In this document: positions 19,631 to 26,641 of the stretch, in pieces
Position numbering within the stretch: the first letter of the stretch is position 1
Layout of the letters: each line of letters begins with the position of its first letter
Assembly (NCBI RefSeq): GCF_001636345.1
Contig: NZ_KV440945.1
Span: forward strand, 1,332,975-1,396,974
Source of the DNA: Cytobacillus gottheilii
GTDB lineage: Bacteria; Bacillota; Bacilli; Bacillales; Cytobacillaceae
Length of the DNA stretch: 64,000 nt
Reading direction: 5' to 3'
Notes under the pieces: model-generated
Seen by the model: the letters and a program-made list of their open reading frames with translations, nothing else
What the model was told of the DNA's origin: nothing
Database searches by the model: none
Position numbers and translations under genes: made by a program

Positions 19631-20107
19631 ATGCTTTTAGGGAAAAAAAGAAAGATCGGAAGAAAGATTGAAGAGATATCCAAAGGCGAAAAATTAACCT
19701 TAACAGAAGTAATTGAGGATAAAGATCTGTTGTTATATCTAGGACTAACCAATGATGCCAACCCTTTATATATTCAGCATGATTATGCATCACAGACTCC
19801 GTATAAGAAACCTATTGTGCCAAGTATCATGTTAAATGGCATGATCACTTCAGCTGTTTCCAAGTACCTTCCCGGCCCTGGCAGCCACATTTTAAAGCAG
19901 GACCTTGATTATGTTAAGCCTGTCTATCATTATGCTTCTGTTACTTTTTTATTTGAGGTAACAGCGGTAAACACCTCTGAACATACCATTCACCTCAGTG
20001 TAATAGGAACAAATGAAGAAAATGAAGTTGTCATTCGAGGAGAACTAGTTGTGTGTCCACCTCATCGGATTCAGCAAATGGATGGAAATGCGCTTGATAA
20101 CTTTTAA
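19631..20107 (+). CDS. MaoC-like hotdog dehydratase family protein
   Basis: 158 residues with a single MaoC-type hotdog domain (about 15-145). The hydratase motif is kept: TNDANPLYIQHDYA has the Asp and His that act in R-specific enoyl-CoA hydratases, and VPSIMLNGMITSAVSKYLPG follows. The substrate cannot be told from sequence; an acyl-thioester is likely. AGGAGG-like GGAGGTG precedes the ATG. It stands alone between mdh and the AraC gene with a strong terminator. Confidence 0.8.
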   Translation: MLLGKKRKIGRKIEEISKGEKLTLTEVIEDKDLLLYLGLTNDANPLYIQHDYASQTPYKKPIVPSIMLNGMITSAVSKYLPGPGSHILKQDLDYVKPVYHYASVTFLFEVTAVNTSEHTIHLSVIGTNEENEVVIRGELVVCPPHRIQQMDGNALDNF

Positions 20108-20147
20108 TGTACTAAAGTTTATAAAGAATAACGAGACTTAAGAAAAA

Positions 20148-20190
20148 AGCCGAAAGATTAGAAAACCCCTTCTAATCTTTCGGTTTTTTT
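20148..20190 (+). terminator. Terminator of MaoC-like gene
   Basis: AGCCGAAAGATTAGAA / TTCTAATCTTTCGGTT stem, followed by seven T residues. Confidence 0.92.
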
Positions 20191-20318
20191 AATGTCGATT
20201 ATTTATCATCAATATGTAGAAGGGTCCAGTTGCCTCCTCATGGAAAGAAAAATACTAGCACACTCATCCAAGAAACAGAATAGTTCGCAAAAACAGTTCT
20301 TTAGCAAGAAAAGTTAAG

Positions 20319-20344
20319 AACAAACGTTTGTTTGCTGTTATAGT
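20319..20344 (+). promoter_or_regulatory. Palindromic operator and -10 of AraC gene
   Basis: AACAAACGTTTGTT (20319-20332) is a perfect 14-base palindrome, 6 bases before a TATAGT -10 (20339-20344). TTAAGA at 20314 is a weak -35 with 19-base spacing. The palindrome lies between the boxes, as in TetR-type repression sites; the regulator is unknown. Confidence 0.45.
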
Positions 20345-20365
20345 GGTAGTAGGCAGGTGACGGAA

Positions 20366-21259
20366 ATGGATTATATAAACTCTATCCAATTAACACTGGA
20401 TTATATTGAAAATCATATTCATGAACACATATCGTTGGAGCGGCTGGCTGAGATTGCTTGTTTTTCTCCTTTTCATTATCATCGTGTTTTTCAGGCAATG
20501 GTTGGAGAATCTGTGATGGAATATGTCAGAAAGAGAAGGCTGACAACCGCAGCGGAAAGACTATTCTATACAAATGAAAAAGTGCTTGAAATAGCAATCA
20601 GCGTTGGGTTTCAATATCATGAATCATTTAATCGGGCATTTAAAAAGTTCTATGGGGTTTCACCAAAGCAATATCGGCGTGCAAAGAAAATGTCCGGTCC
20701 GTTAAGAGGAAAAGCCTGCCTAAATAAAAACCCTTTAATAGGAGGACTAAAAATGAAACCAAAACTACTTGCGAAACCAGCTTTTCACATCATTGGCTAT
20801 GAACTTAAAACGAAGAATCAGGATGGTCAAAATAATCAAGATATTCCAGAATTTTGGCAGCAGTATATGAAAAATAAATTAGGAGCTGCCATTCCCGATC
20901 CTTTGCATCAAAACGAAGAATATGGAATTTGTACAGATTTTAATTCTTCTTCAGGTGAGTTTGTTTACGTCATTGGAATGGAAGTAGCTGAGGGAACTAT
21001 TGCACCTGAGGGATTAGTTTACAGAAGTTTTCCAGAGCAGGAATATGCAGTGTTTACAACACCGAAAGCAAGTGAGGAAATGTTCACTGCATCTATTCAG
21101 TCTACCTGGAACTATATCTTCACAGACTGGTTTCCGAAATCAGGGTATGAGCATAATGGAACGATTGAATTCGAGTTCTATGATGAACGATGCTATGGTA
21201 CTGAAGACAAAGAAATGGATATTTATATTCCTGTGAAAAAGCAGAAAGCTTTTAAGTAG
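20366..21259 (+). CDS. AraC-type regulator with GyrI-like effector domain
   Basis: 297 residues from ATG 20366, with AGGTGA upstream (a GTG at 20357 would add three residues). N-terminal AraC DNA-binding domain (about 1-105): two helix-turn-helices around ISLERLAEIACFSPFHYHRV and LEIAISVGFQYHESFNRAFK, then FYGVSPKQYRR. Residues about 130-297 are a GyrI-like small-molecule domain with the typical ending YIPVKK. Such proteins sense drugs or other hydrophobic compounds and activate efflux or detoxification genes. No target gene is next to it. Confidence 0.85.
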   Translation: MDYINSIQLTLDYIENHIHEHISLERLAEIACFSPFHYHRVFQAMVGESVMEYVRKRRLTTAAERLFYTNEKVLEIAISVGFQYHESFNRAFKKFYGVSPKQYRRAKKMSGPLRGKACLNKNPLIGGLKMKPKLLAKPAFHIIGYELKTKNQDGQNNQDIPEFWQQYMKNKLGAAIPDPLHQNEEYGICTDFNSSSGEFVYVIGMEVAEGTIAPEGLVYRSFPEQEYAVFTTPKASEEMFTASIQSTWNYIFTDWFPKSGYEHNGTIEFEFYDERCYGTEDKEMDIYIPVKKQKAFK

Positions 21260-21318
21260 ATAGAGGTTCTATAAACATCAAACATGGATTGTTCGTTTAG
21301 ATCATACAACCCCAAAAA

Positions 21319-21407
21319 TGCATGTGCGGGAGGAAGTAAGTTCAATTGATTTCAGAGGGAAACTCTGCGGACCTGTCTAGAAGCGCCAGCCTTCCTCCCA
21401 GTGCATG
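21319..21407. other. Long intergenic inverted repeat with inner hairpin
   Basis: The arms CATG-TGC-GGGAGGAAG and CTTCCTCCC-AGTG-CATG (9 bp plus 4 bp across an internal loop) enclose about 55 bases that contain CAGAG-GGAAA-CTCTG. It lies in a 508-base gene-free region between the AraC gene and phoP. No promoter or T run clearly belongs to it. It may be a structured RNA or a decayed repeat. Confidence 0.4.
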
Positions 21408-21622
21408 AAAGTGTTCGAAGAATAAGCTTAATCTTGCTTTTTAGTGAATGACAAAATTGCTTGTTGTATTGAGAGTTATCTTTAGAGTTCAATATTTTGT
21501 TCCCACCCTCCACACTTGCCATATATTTTCCTAAAGTACTTTATGTTAAAAAAATTAATTTTCTCTGCCTGATGGAACAAAGTTCCTATTAGGACGACAC
21601 TTATAAGCTCTATCAATTATAA

Positions 21623-21636
21623 TGAAAATGCTTACA
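21623..21636. promoter_or_regulatory. cre site upstream of phoP
   Basis: TGAAAATGCTTACA matches 13 of 14 positions of TGWAANCGNTNWCA. CcpA repression of phoPR is known in B. subtilis. It lies about 145 bases before phoP and about 60 bases before a TATAAT at 21686-21691. Confidence 0.6.
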
Positions 21637-21712
21637 TTATCAGATATTCTTCTGAAAGGGTTGCATTGTAAAGAAGTGTTTATATTATAATAGATTTAGG
21701 TAGTTGGGGGGT

Positions 21713-21734
21713 CATTGCCGGTTAGCCGGTAATG
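21713..21734 (+). other. Stem-loop in phoP 5' leader
   Basis: CATTGCCGG-TTAG-CCGGTAATG, 9 bp with one G-T pair, followed by CTTTTGGGGG. It ends 33 bases before the phoP ATG. It may affect mRNA stability or initiation; the T run is too short for a strong terminator. Confidence 0.5.
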
Positions 21735-21767
21735 CTTTTGGGGGAATAAAAATATCGGAGGCTTTTC

Positions 21768-22484
21768 ATGAATAAAAAAGTACTTGTCGTCGATGATGAA
21801 CAATCAATTGTTACTTTGCTGCAATATAATCTACAGCAAGCTGGATATGACGTTTTAACTGCAGAGGATGGAGAATTGGGGATGGAGCTTGCTATTTCAG
21901 AAAAACCAGACTTAATTGTTCTTGATTTAATGCTTCCAAAAATGGATGGAATTGAAGTATGCAAACAGCTTAGACAGCAAAAGATAGAAGTGCCTATTTT
22001 AATGCTGACGGCAAAGGATGATGAATTTGATAAAGTACTAGGACTTGAATTAGGCGCTGATGATTATATGACGAAGCCATTTAGTCCCCGTGAGGTTGTT
22101 GCGCGTGTAAAAGCTATTTTGCGCAGAATACAAACGCAGCCGGAATATGATGTAAGCCAAGCAGAATCTCAGGATTATATTCAAATTGCAGAGCTGAAAA
22201 TTTATCCGGATCGATACGAAGCTTTTGCTGATGAAGAGCTTTTAGAATTAACACCAAAGGAATTTGAGCTTCTGCTTTATCTAGGCAGACATAAAGGCAG
22301 GGTATTAACAAGAGATCAGCTTTTAAGTGCAGTTTGGAACTATGATTTTGCAGGGGATACACGCATCGTCGATGTTCACATCAGCCATCTGCGAGAAAAG
22401 ATTGAACATGATACGAAAAAGCCTGTTTATATTAAAACGATCCGCGGACTAGGATATAAACTGGAGGAACCTAAGAAAGAATGA
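21768..22484 (+). CDS. phoP: Phosphate response regulator PhoP
   Basis: 238 residues, OmpR family. Receiver domain about 3-117, with the phosphorylated Asp 53 in LIVLDLMLPKMDG, acidic DDE near 10 and the conserved Lys in MTKPFSPREVVARV. The winged-helix output domain spans about 135-235 (LTPKEFELLLYLGRHKGRVL; DVHISHLREKIE). It is phosphorylated by PhoR under phosphate starvation and binds TTnACA direct repeats. AUG overlaps: the last bases are shared with phoR (ATGA). Confidence 0.96.
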   Translation: MNKKVLVVDDEQSIVTLLQYNLQQAGYDVLTAEDGELGMELAISEKPDLIVLDLMLPKMDGIEVCKQLRQQKIEVPILMLTAKDDEFDKVLGLELGADDYMTKPFSPREVVARVKAILRRIQTQPEYDVSQAESQDYIQIAELKIYPDRYEAFADEELLELTPKEFELLLYLGRHKGRVLTRDQLLSAVWNYDFAGDTRIVDVHISHLREKIEHDTKKPVYIKTIRGLGYKLEEPKKE

Positions 22485-24253
22485 TTAATTTCAGATCGAG
22501 GCTTTTGTTTGCCCTTATTACCTTAATAATCGCTGTGTTAATTTTTCTGGGTATTTTATTAGGGCAGCTTTTTAAAACGAATTCTTTACAGTCTTTTGAT
22601 GAACGCTTGCAAAATGAGAGTGATCTAGTAAAAAATTATGTCGATGACCAAGGCGGTGTCAACGGGCTTAACGACGGAAAAGTAAAAGAAATGGCTGATG
22701 CATTAAATGTCCAGATTACAATTGCTAATGTTAATGGAAGTATTGTACTTGAGAGCCATGACAAAAACAATGTAAGCAGGCATGAAGCCATTGTTGAGGA
22801 AATAACAAATGGAGTCTACAGCTCAGAAGATTTCCTGGAGATTCAAGGCGGTTTTGACCTGAATTATTATTGGCGTCCGATAGGTTCAAGTGAAGATCCT
22901 GATGGTTACATCATTTTAAGCACAGCAATCACACAAGTACAAGATGCCTACAGGCAAATCTGGTGGACATTGACCATTAGTCTTGGAGCGGCGCTCTTTG
23001 TCATTATTCTCCTTGTAACTCGTATTACGTCTAATTATACACAGCCGATCGAGTCAGCTACAAAAGTAGCAATTGAACTGGCAAAAGGGAATTATAGGGC
23101 TAGAACATATGAAGATCCTTTGAATGAGACAAGTATGTTAAGTAATTCTATCAATATTTTAGCTAGAAATCTGCAGGAAATGGTGAAATCTCAAGAGATT
23201 CAGCAAGATCGAATTGAGACATTAATCGAAAACATGGGCAGCGGTCTTGTTCTTATTGATAGCAAAGGCTATATCAATTTAATTAACAGATCATATAAAG
23301 AGATTTTCGAAGCAAAATCTTCTTTTTACTTACATAAGCTGTATTATGATGTGATGAATAATAATGAGTTAACATCCATGGTAGAAGAAGTATTTATGAC
23401 CGAACATAAAGTGCGCAAACAGCTTATGATTCCTGTTGGAATTGAAAGAAAGCATTTCGATGTTTCAGGAGTGCCTATTATTGGTACGAATAATGTCTGG
23501 AAAGGCGTCTTGCTTGTCTTTCATGATATTACAGAGTTAAAGAAACTCGAGCAAATGAGGAAAGACTTTGTTGCAAATGTTTCACATGAACTGAAAACTC
23601 CTATTACATCTATCAAAGGGTTTTCAGAGACTTTGCTGGACGGTGCAATGGAAGATAAGCAGGCATTAACCGACTTCCTTAAAATCATTTTGCAGGAAAG
23701 CGATCGTTTGCAATCCCTTATTCAGGACCTGCTAGATTTATCAAAAATTGAGCAGCAGGGCTTTAGTTTGTCTAAAGAAATATTCGATATACAAGTGATG
23801 ATGAAAGAAGTTTTGGCTATTATGCATGGGAAATTGGAAGAAAAGGATATTTCTCTTTTCTTTGAGAGGCAGGAAGCAGCCGTCTTAATGGAAGGAGATC
23901 CATCTAGGCTAAAACAGGTAATCATCAATTTATTATCAAATGCTATTTCCTATACGCCCCAAGGCGGAAGAGTTTCTTTGTCGGTATCAGAAGGGCCAAA
24001 AAAGGTACATGTTAAGGTTCAGGATACAGGTATTGGAATTGACCAAGAGGAAATTCCGCGGATTTTTGAACGTTTTTATCGAGTCGATAAAGCAAGAAGC
24101 AGAAATTCAGGCGGAACCGGATTAGGTCTGGCAATTGTAAAGCATATTGTGGAAGCTCATAAGGGGAAAATTTCTGTTACAAGTGATGTAGGTGAAGGCA
24201 CAGCCTTTCATATTGAACTTCCAAAAGGAAAAATTGAAGACCATATTCAATAG
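22481..24253 (+). CDS. phoR: Phosphate sensor histidine kinase PhoR
   Basis: 590 residues. Membrane segment 1 about 8-29; extracytoplasmic sensing part about 30-160; membrane segment 2 about 163-186 (LGAALFVIILLVTRIT); HAMP about 187-240; PAS about 245-355; HisKA with His 369 in FVANVSHELKTPITS; ATP-binding domain with the N box NLLSNAISYTPQGG and the G boxes DTGIGI and GGTGLGLAI. It overlaps phoP by 4 bases (ATGA). It autophosphorylates under phosphate limitation and passes the phosphate to PhoP. Confidence 0.95.
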   Translation: MINFRSRLLFALITLIIAVLIFLGILLGQLFKTNSLQSFDERLQNESDLVKNYVDDQGGVNGLNDGKVKEMADALNVQITIANVNGSIVLESHDKNNVSRHEAIVEEITNGVYSSEDFLEIQGGFDLNYYWRPIGSSEDPDGYIILSTAITQVQDAYRQIWWTLTISLGAALFVIILLVTRITSNYTQPIESATKVAIELAKGNYRARTYEDPLNETSMLSNSINILARNLQEMVKSQEIQQDRIETLIENMGSGLVLIDSKGYINLINRSYKEIFEAKSSFYLHKLYYDVMNNNELTSMVEEVFMTEHKVRKQLMIPVGIERKHFDVSGVPIIGTNNVWKGVLLVFHDITELKKLEQMRKDFVANVSHELKTPITSIKGFSETLLDGAMEDKQALTDFLKIILQESDRLQSLIQDLLDLSKIEQQGFSLSKEIFDIQVMMKEVLAIMHGKLEEKDISLFFERQEAAVLMEGDPSRLKQVIINLLSNAISYTPQGGRVSLSVSEGPKKVHVKVQDTGIGIDQEEIPRIFERFYRVDKARSRNSGGTGLGLAIVKHIVEAHKGKISVTSDVGEGTAFHIELPKGKIEDHIQ

Positions 24254-24282
24254 ATTTGGAAAAATAGATAAAAAATGAGGGG

Positions 24283-24336
24283 TTTACATTATATTTACAG
24301 TCTTTTTATTTTCTATTTACAATAGACCTTTATAAT
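24283..24336 (+). promoter_or_regulatory. PhoP-activated promoter downstream of phoR
   Basis: TTTACA occurs at 24283, 24294 and 24316, with a degenerate TTTATT at 24305: four half-boxes in an exact 11-base period. A perfect -10 TATAAT follows at 24331-24336. This places the boxes at about -60 to -22, the position of PhoP core boxes (TTnACA repeats) in activated promoters. No -35 is present, as expected for an activator-dependent promoter. Only 30 bases downstream of the predicted start lies a strong terminator. Confidence 0.75.
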
Positions 24337-24342
24337 GATTAG

Positions 24343-24409
24343 GGAAACCCCTTCATCCAAGGTACCAAAGAAAGGAGAAAGCTTACCCCGCTTTCTCCTT
24401 TTCTTTTTG
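24343..24409 (+). ncRNA. Candidate PhoP-dependent small RNA (about 67 nt)
   Basis: The predicted start (about 7 bases after TATAAT) and the terminator at 24371-24408 define an RNA of about 67 nucleotides with no ATG frame. Its 5' part can form small hairpins (GGGAAACCC; CCTT-CATCC-AAGG). The terminator hairpin has a C-rich loop, TTACCCC, flanked by CTTTCTCC, which is complementary to ribosome binding sites; this is typical of Gram-positive regulatory RNAs. The alternative is an attenuated leader for hflKC. Confidence 0.5.
24371..24408 (+). terminator. Terminator after phoR / of candidate small RNA
   Basis: AAAGGAGAAAGC (24371-24382), loop TTACCCC, GCTTTCTCCTTT (24390-24401), then TTCTTTTTG: a perfect 12-bp stem. 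It ends phoR transcription and also any transcript from the PhoP-type promoter. Confidence 0.93.
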
Positions 24410-24606
24410 CTTTTTTAAGATCTTTTCTTCATAGATGTTAAAAAACATATGAACTTCGTTGTTTTTAGTCATTCTCTGTCTTCTTGTCTTTCCTCCACTT
24501 TCCGAATATTCAATTGTATATTTATTGAATTGTAAATCTTATGAAACTTTTCTGTATTCAGCTCGTAATAAAGTTACAGACAAAGAAACAGGGAAGGGGA
24601 GTATAA

Positions 24607-25572
24607 ATGGTTAGTTTAAAAAGAATTTATACATTATCGGGTTTGGCGATTGCAATTGTCGTTTTAGCCATTATTGCCTTTACTTCATGGTATACAGTCG
24701 ATGAATCAGATCAAGCGGTTATTTTAACCTTTGGAGATGCCGAAGATACAATTACCGAACCTGGATTGCATTTTAAAATGCCTTGGCCAATTCAGAGCGT
24801 CGAAAAATTATCAAAAGAAACATTCAGTCTCCAGTTTGGTTATGAAGAGCAAGAAGGAGAGATAAAGGACTTTCCTGATGAAACGAAAATGATCACGGGG
24901 GATGAGAATATTGTATTAGCAGACCTTGTTGTTCAATGGAAAATTACTGATCCGGAAAAATTCCTTTTCAATGCTGAAGATCCAGAAGAAATTTTATATG
25001 ATGGTACATCTTCATCACTTCGCAGTATTATCGGAAGCTCACAAATTGATGATGCTCTAACTTCAGGGAAAGCACAAATAGAAGCAGATGTTTGGGAGTT
25101 ATTAACATCACTCGTTGAAAAATATGACATAGGCATTTCCATTTTAGCGGTTAAATTGCAGGATGTAGAGCTTCCTAATGCAGATGTCCGAAAAGCCTTT
25201 ACCGATGTAACAGATGCACGTGAAACAATGAACACAAAGATCAATGAAGCAGAGAAATACAAGAATCAAAGAATGAATGAGGCACAAGGTGAGGTTTCAG
25301 CCATTAAATCCCGCGCACAAGGTGAGCAGGAGGCCAGGCTTCAGGGTGCCCGTGGAGATGTTGCAGTCTTTAACAGTTTATATGAAGAATATAGAAACAG
25401 CCCTGAAATCACGAGGGAGCGGTTAATGCTCGAAACGATGGAGCAAGTATTGCCGGGTTCTGAAATCTATATCATGAATGATGATGGCAATACGATGAAG
25501 TATTTCCCAATCAGACCCTTAGAGAAAGAGCAGCAAAAGCCAGCAGCTGAAGGAAGTGAAAATAATGAGTGA
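24607..25572 (+). CDS. hflK: HflK, SPFH-domain protease modulator subunit
   Basis: 321 residues. One N-terminal membrane span (about 8-29), then a band 7/SPFH domain (TVDESDQAVILTFGDAEDTI, GLHFKMPWP), and a coiled-coil region with NEAEKYKNQRMNEAQGE and repeated AQGE motifs. HflK and HflC form a large membrane cage; in E. coli it encloses and restrains the FtsH protease. The ATG follows GGGAAGGGG. B. subtilis 168, as far as I recall, has no hflKC between phoR and polA, so this pair is an addition at that junction. Confidence 0.88.
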   Translation: MVSLKRIYTLSGLAIAIVVLAIIAFTSWYTVDESDQAVILTFGDAEDTITEPGLHFKMPWPIQSVEKLSKETFSLQFGYEEQEGEIKDFPDETKMITGDENIVLADLVVQWKITDPEKFLFNAEDPEEILYDGTSSSLRSIIGSSQIDDALTSGKAQIEADVWELLTSLVEKYDIGISILAVKLQDVELPNADVRKAFTDVTDARETMNTKINEAEKYKNQRMNEAQGEVSAIKSRAQGEQEARLQGARGDVAVFNSLYEEYRNSPEITRERLMLETMEQVLPGSEIYIMNDDGNTMKYFPIRPLEKEQQKPAAEGSENNE

Positions 25573-26515
25573 TCAAAACATAGTAAATATGAATGAACGC
25601 GGAGGCGGGGGAGGCAATCAGCTTAGAAACCGCAAATTTATTAAGTTTGGTATTTTTGCTGTTATTTTCATCGCAATTCTTATTATTTTGTTTATGAACC
25701 TCTTTATCGTCAAGGAGGGTGAATATAAAGTAGTCCGCCAGTTTGGAGAAGTTGTCCGCATTGAGAATTCACCAGGTCTTTCATATAAAATTCCGTTTAT
25801 CCAAAGCGTAACAACATTGCCAAAATATCAAATGACATACGATGTATCTGAAGCGGAAATTAATACAAAAGATAAAAAGCGTATGATTATTGACAACTAT
25901 GCAGTCTGGAAAATAGAAGACCCAATTAAAATGATTTCCAATGCAAGAACGCTTCAGGGTGCAGAAGCAAAAATGGAGGAATTTATTTATTCTGTTACGA
26001 GAACGCAGCTTGGGCAGCTTGATTATGACGAGATCATTAATGATGAAAAGTCTTCTAGGGGATCGATCAACACTGAGATTACAGAGATGGTAAATGAGCT
26101 TCTTGCAAAAGATAATTATGGTATTTCAGTGACTGATGTCCGCATTAAAAGAACAGATCTTCCGCCAGAGAACGAGCAATCCGTGTTTACAAGAATGATT
26201 TCTGAACGTGAATCAACTGCACAGGAGTATTTATCCAAAGGGGATGCTCAAAAAAATAAGATCATTGCCGAGACAGATCGGGATGTCACAAAAATGCTGG
26301 CAGCTGCAAAGGCTGAAGCTGAACAAATCCGGGCTGAAGGAGAAGCACAAGCAGCAAGAACCTATAATGAAGCTTTTTCAAAAGATCAAAGTTTCTATAG
26401 TTTATATCGAACATTAGAATCTTATAAAAAGACGATCAATGGCGAAACGGTTATTGTTCTGCCATCTGATTCACCATATGCACGCTTGTTGATGGGTTAC
26501 ACTGATACAGAATAA
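25565..26515 (+). CDS. hflC: HflC, SPFH-domain protease modulator subunit
   Basis: 316 residues from ATG 25565 (MSDQNIVNMNERGGGGG), with AAGGAAGTG upstream; the gene overlaps hflK by 8 bases. One membrane span at about 27-48 (FGIFAVIFIAILIILFMNLF), SPFH domain (FIVKEGEYKVVRQFGEVVRI), and coiled coil with KAEAEQIRAEGEAQAARTYN. It is the partner of HflK. The glycine stretch after the N-terminus is unusual but short. A strong terminator follows. Confidence 0.88.
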   Translation: MSDQNIVNMNERGGGGGNQLRNRKFIKFGIFAVIFIAILIILFMNLFIVKEGEYKVVRQFGEVVRIENSPGLSYKIPFIQSVTTLPKYQMTYDVSEAEINTKDKKRMIIDNYAVWKIEDPIKMISNARTLQGAEAKMEEFIYSVTRTQLGQLDYDEIINDEKSSRGSINTEITEMVNELLAKDNYGISVTDVRIKRTDLPPENEQSVFTRMISERESTAQEYLSKGDAQKNKIIAETDRDVTKMLAAAKAEAEQIRAEGEAQAARTYNEAFSKDQSFYSLYRTLESYKKTINGETVIVLPSDSPYARLLMGYTDTE

Positions 26516-26532
26516 ATAGAAACCATACACAC

Positions 26533-26595
26533 AAACCGTTATTTTCCTTTCCTTATCATGACATGATAAAATAAAGGAAATAACGGTTTTTTTAG
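26533..26595 (+). terminator. Terminator of hflKC
   Basis: AAACCGTTATTTTCCTTT pairs with AAAGGAAATAACGGTTT; the interior holds a second dyad ATCATGACATGAT; seven T residues follow. Confidence 0.92.
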
Positions 26596-26641
26596 GCTTA
26601 TAATACATGATGCCAGAAAAAAATACGGGAGGAAGAAAAAG

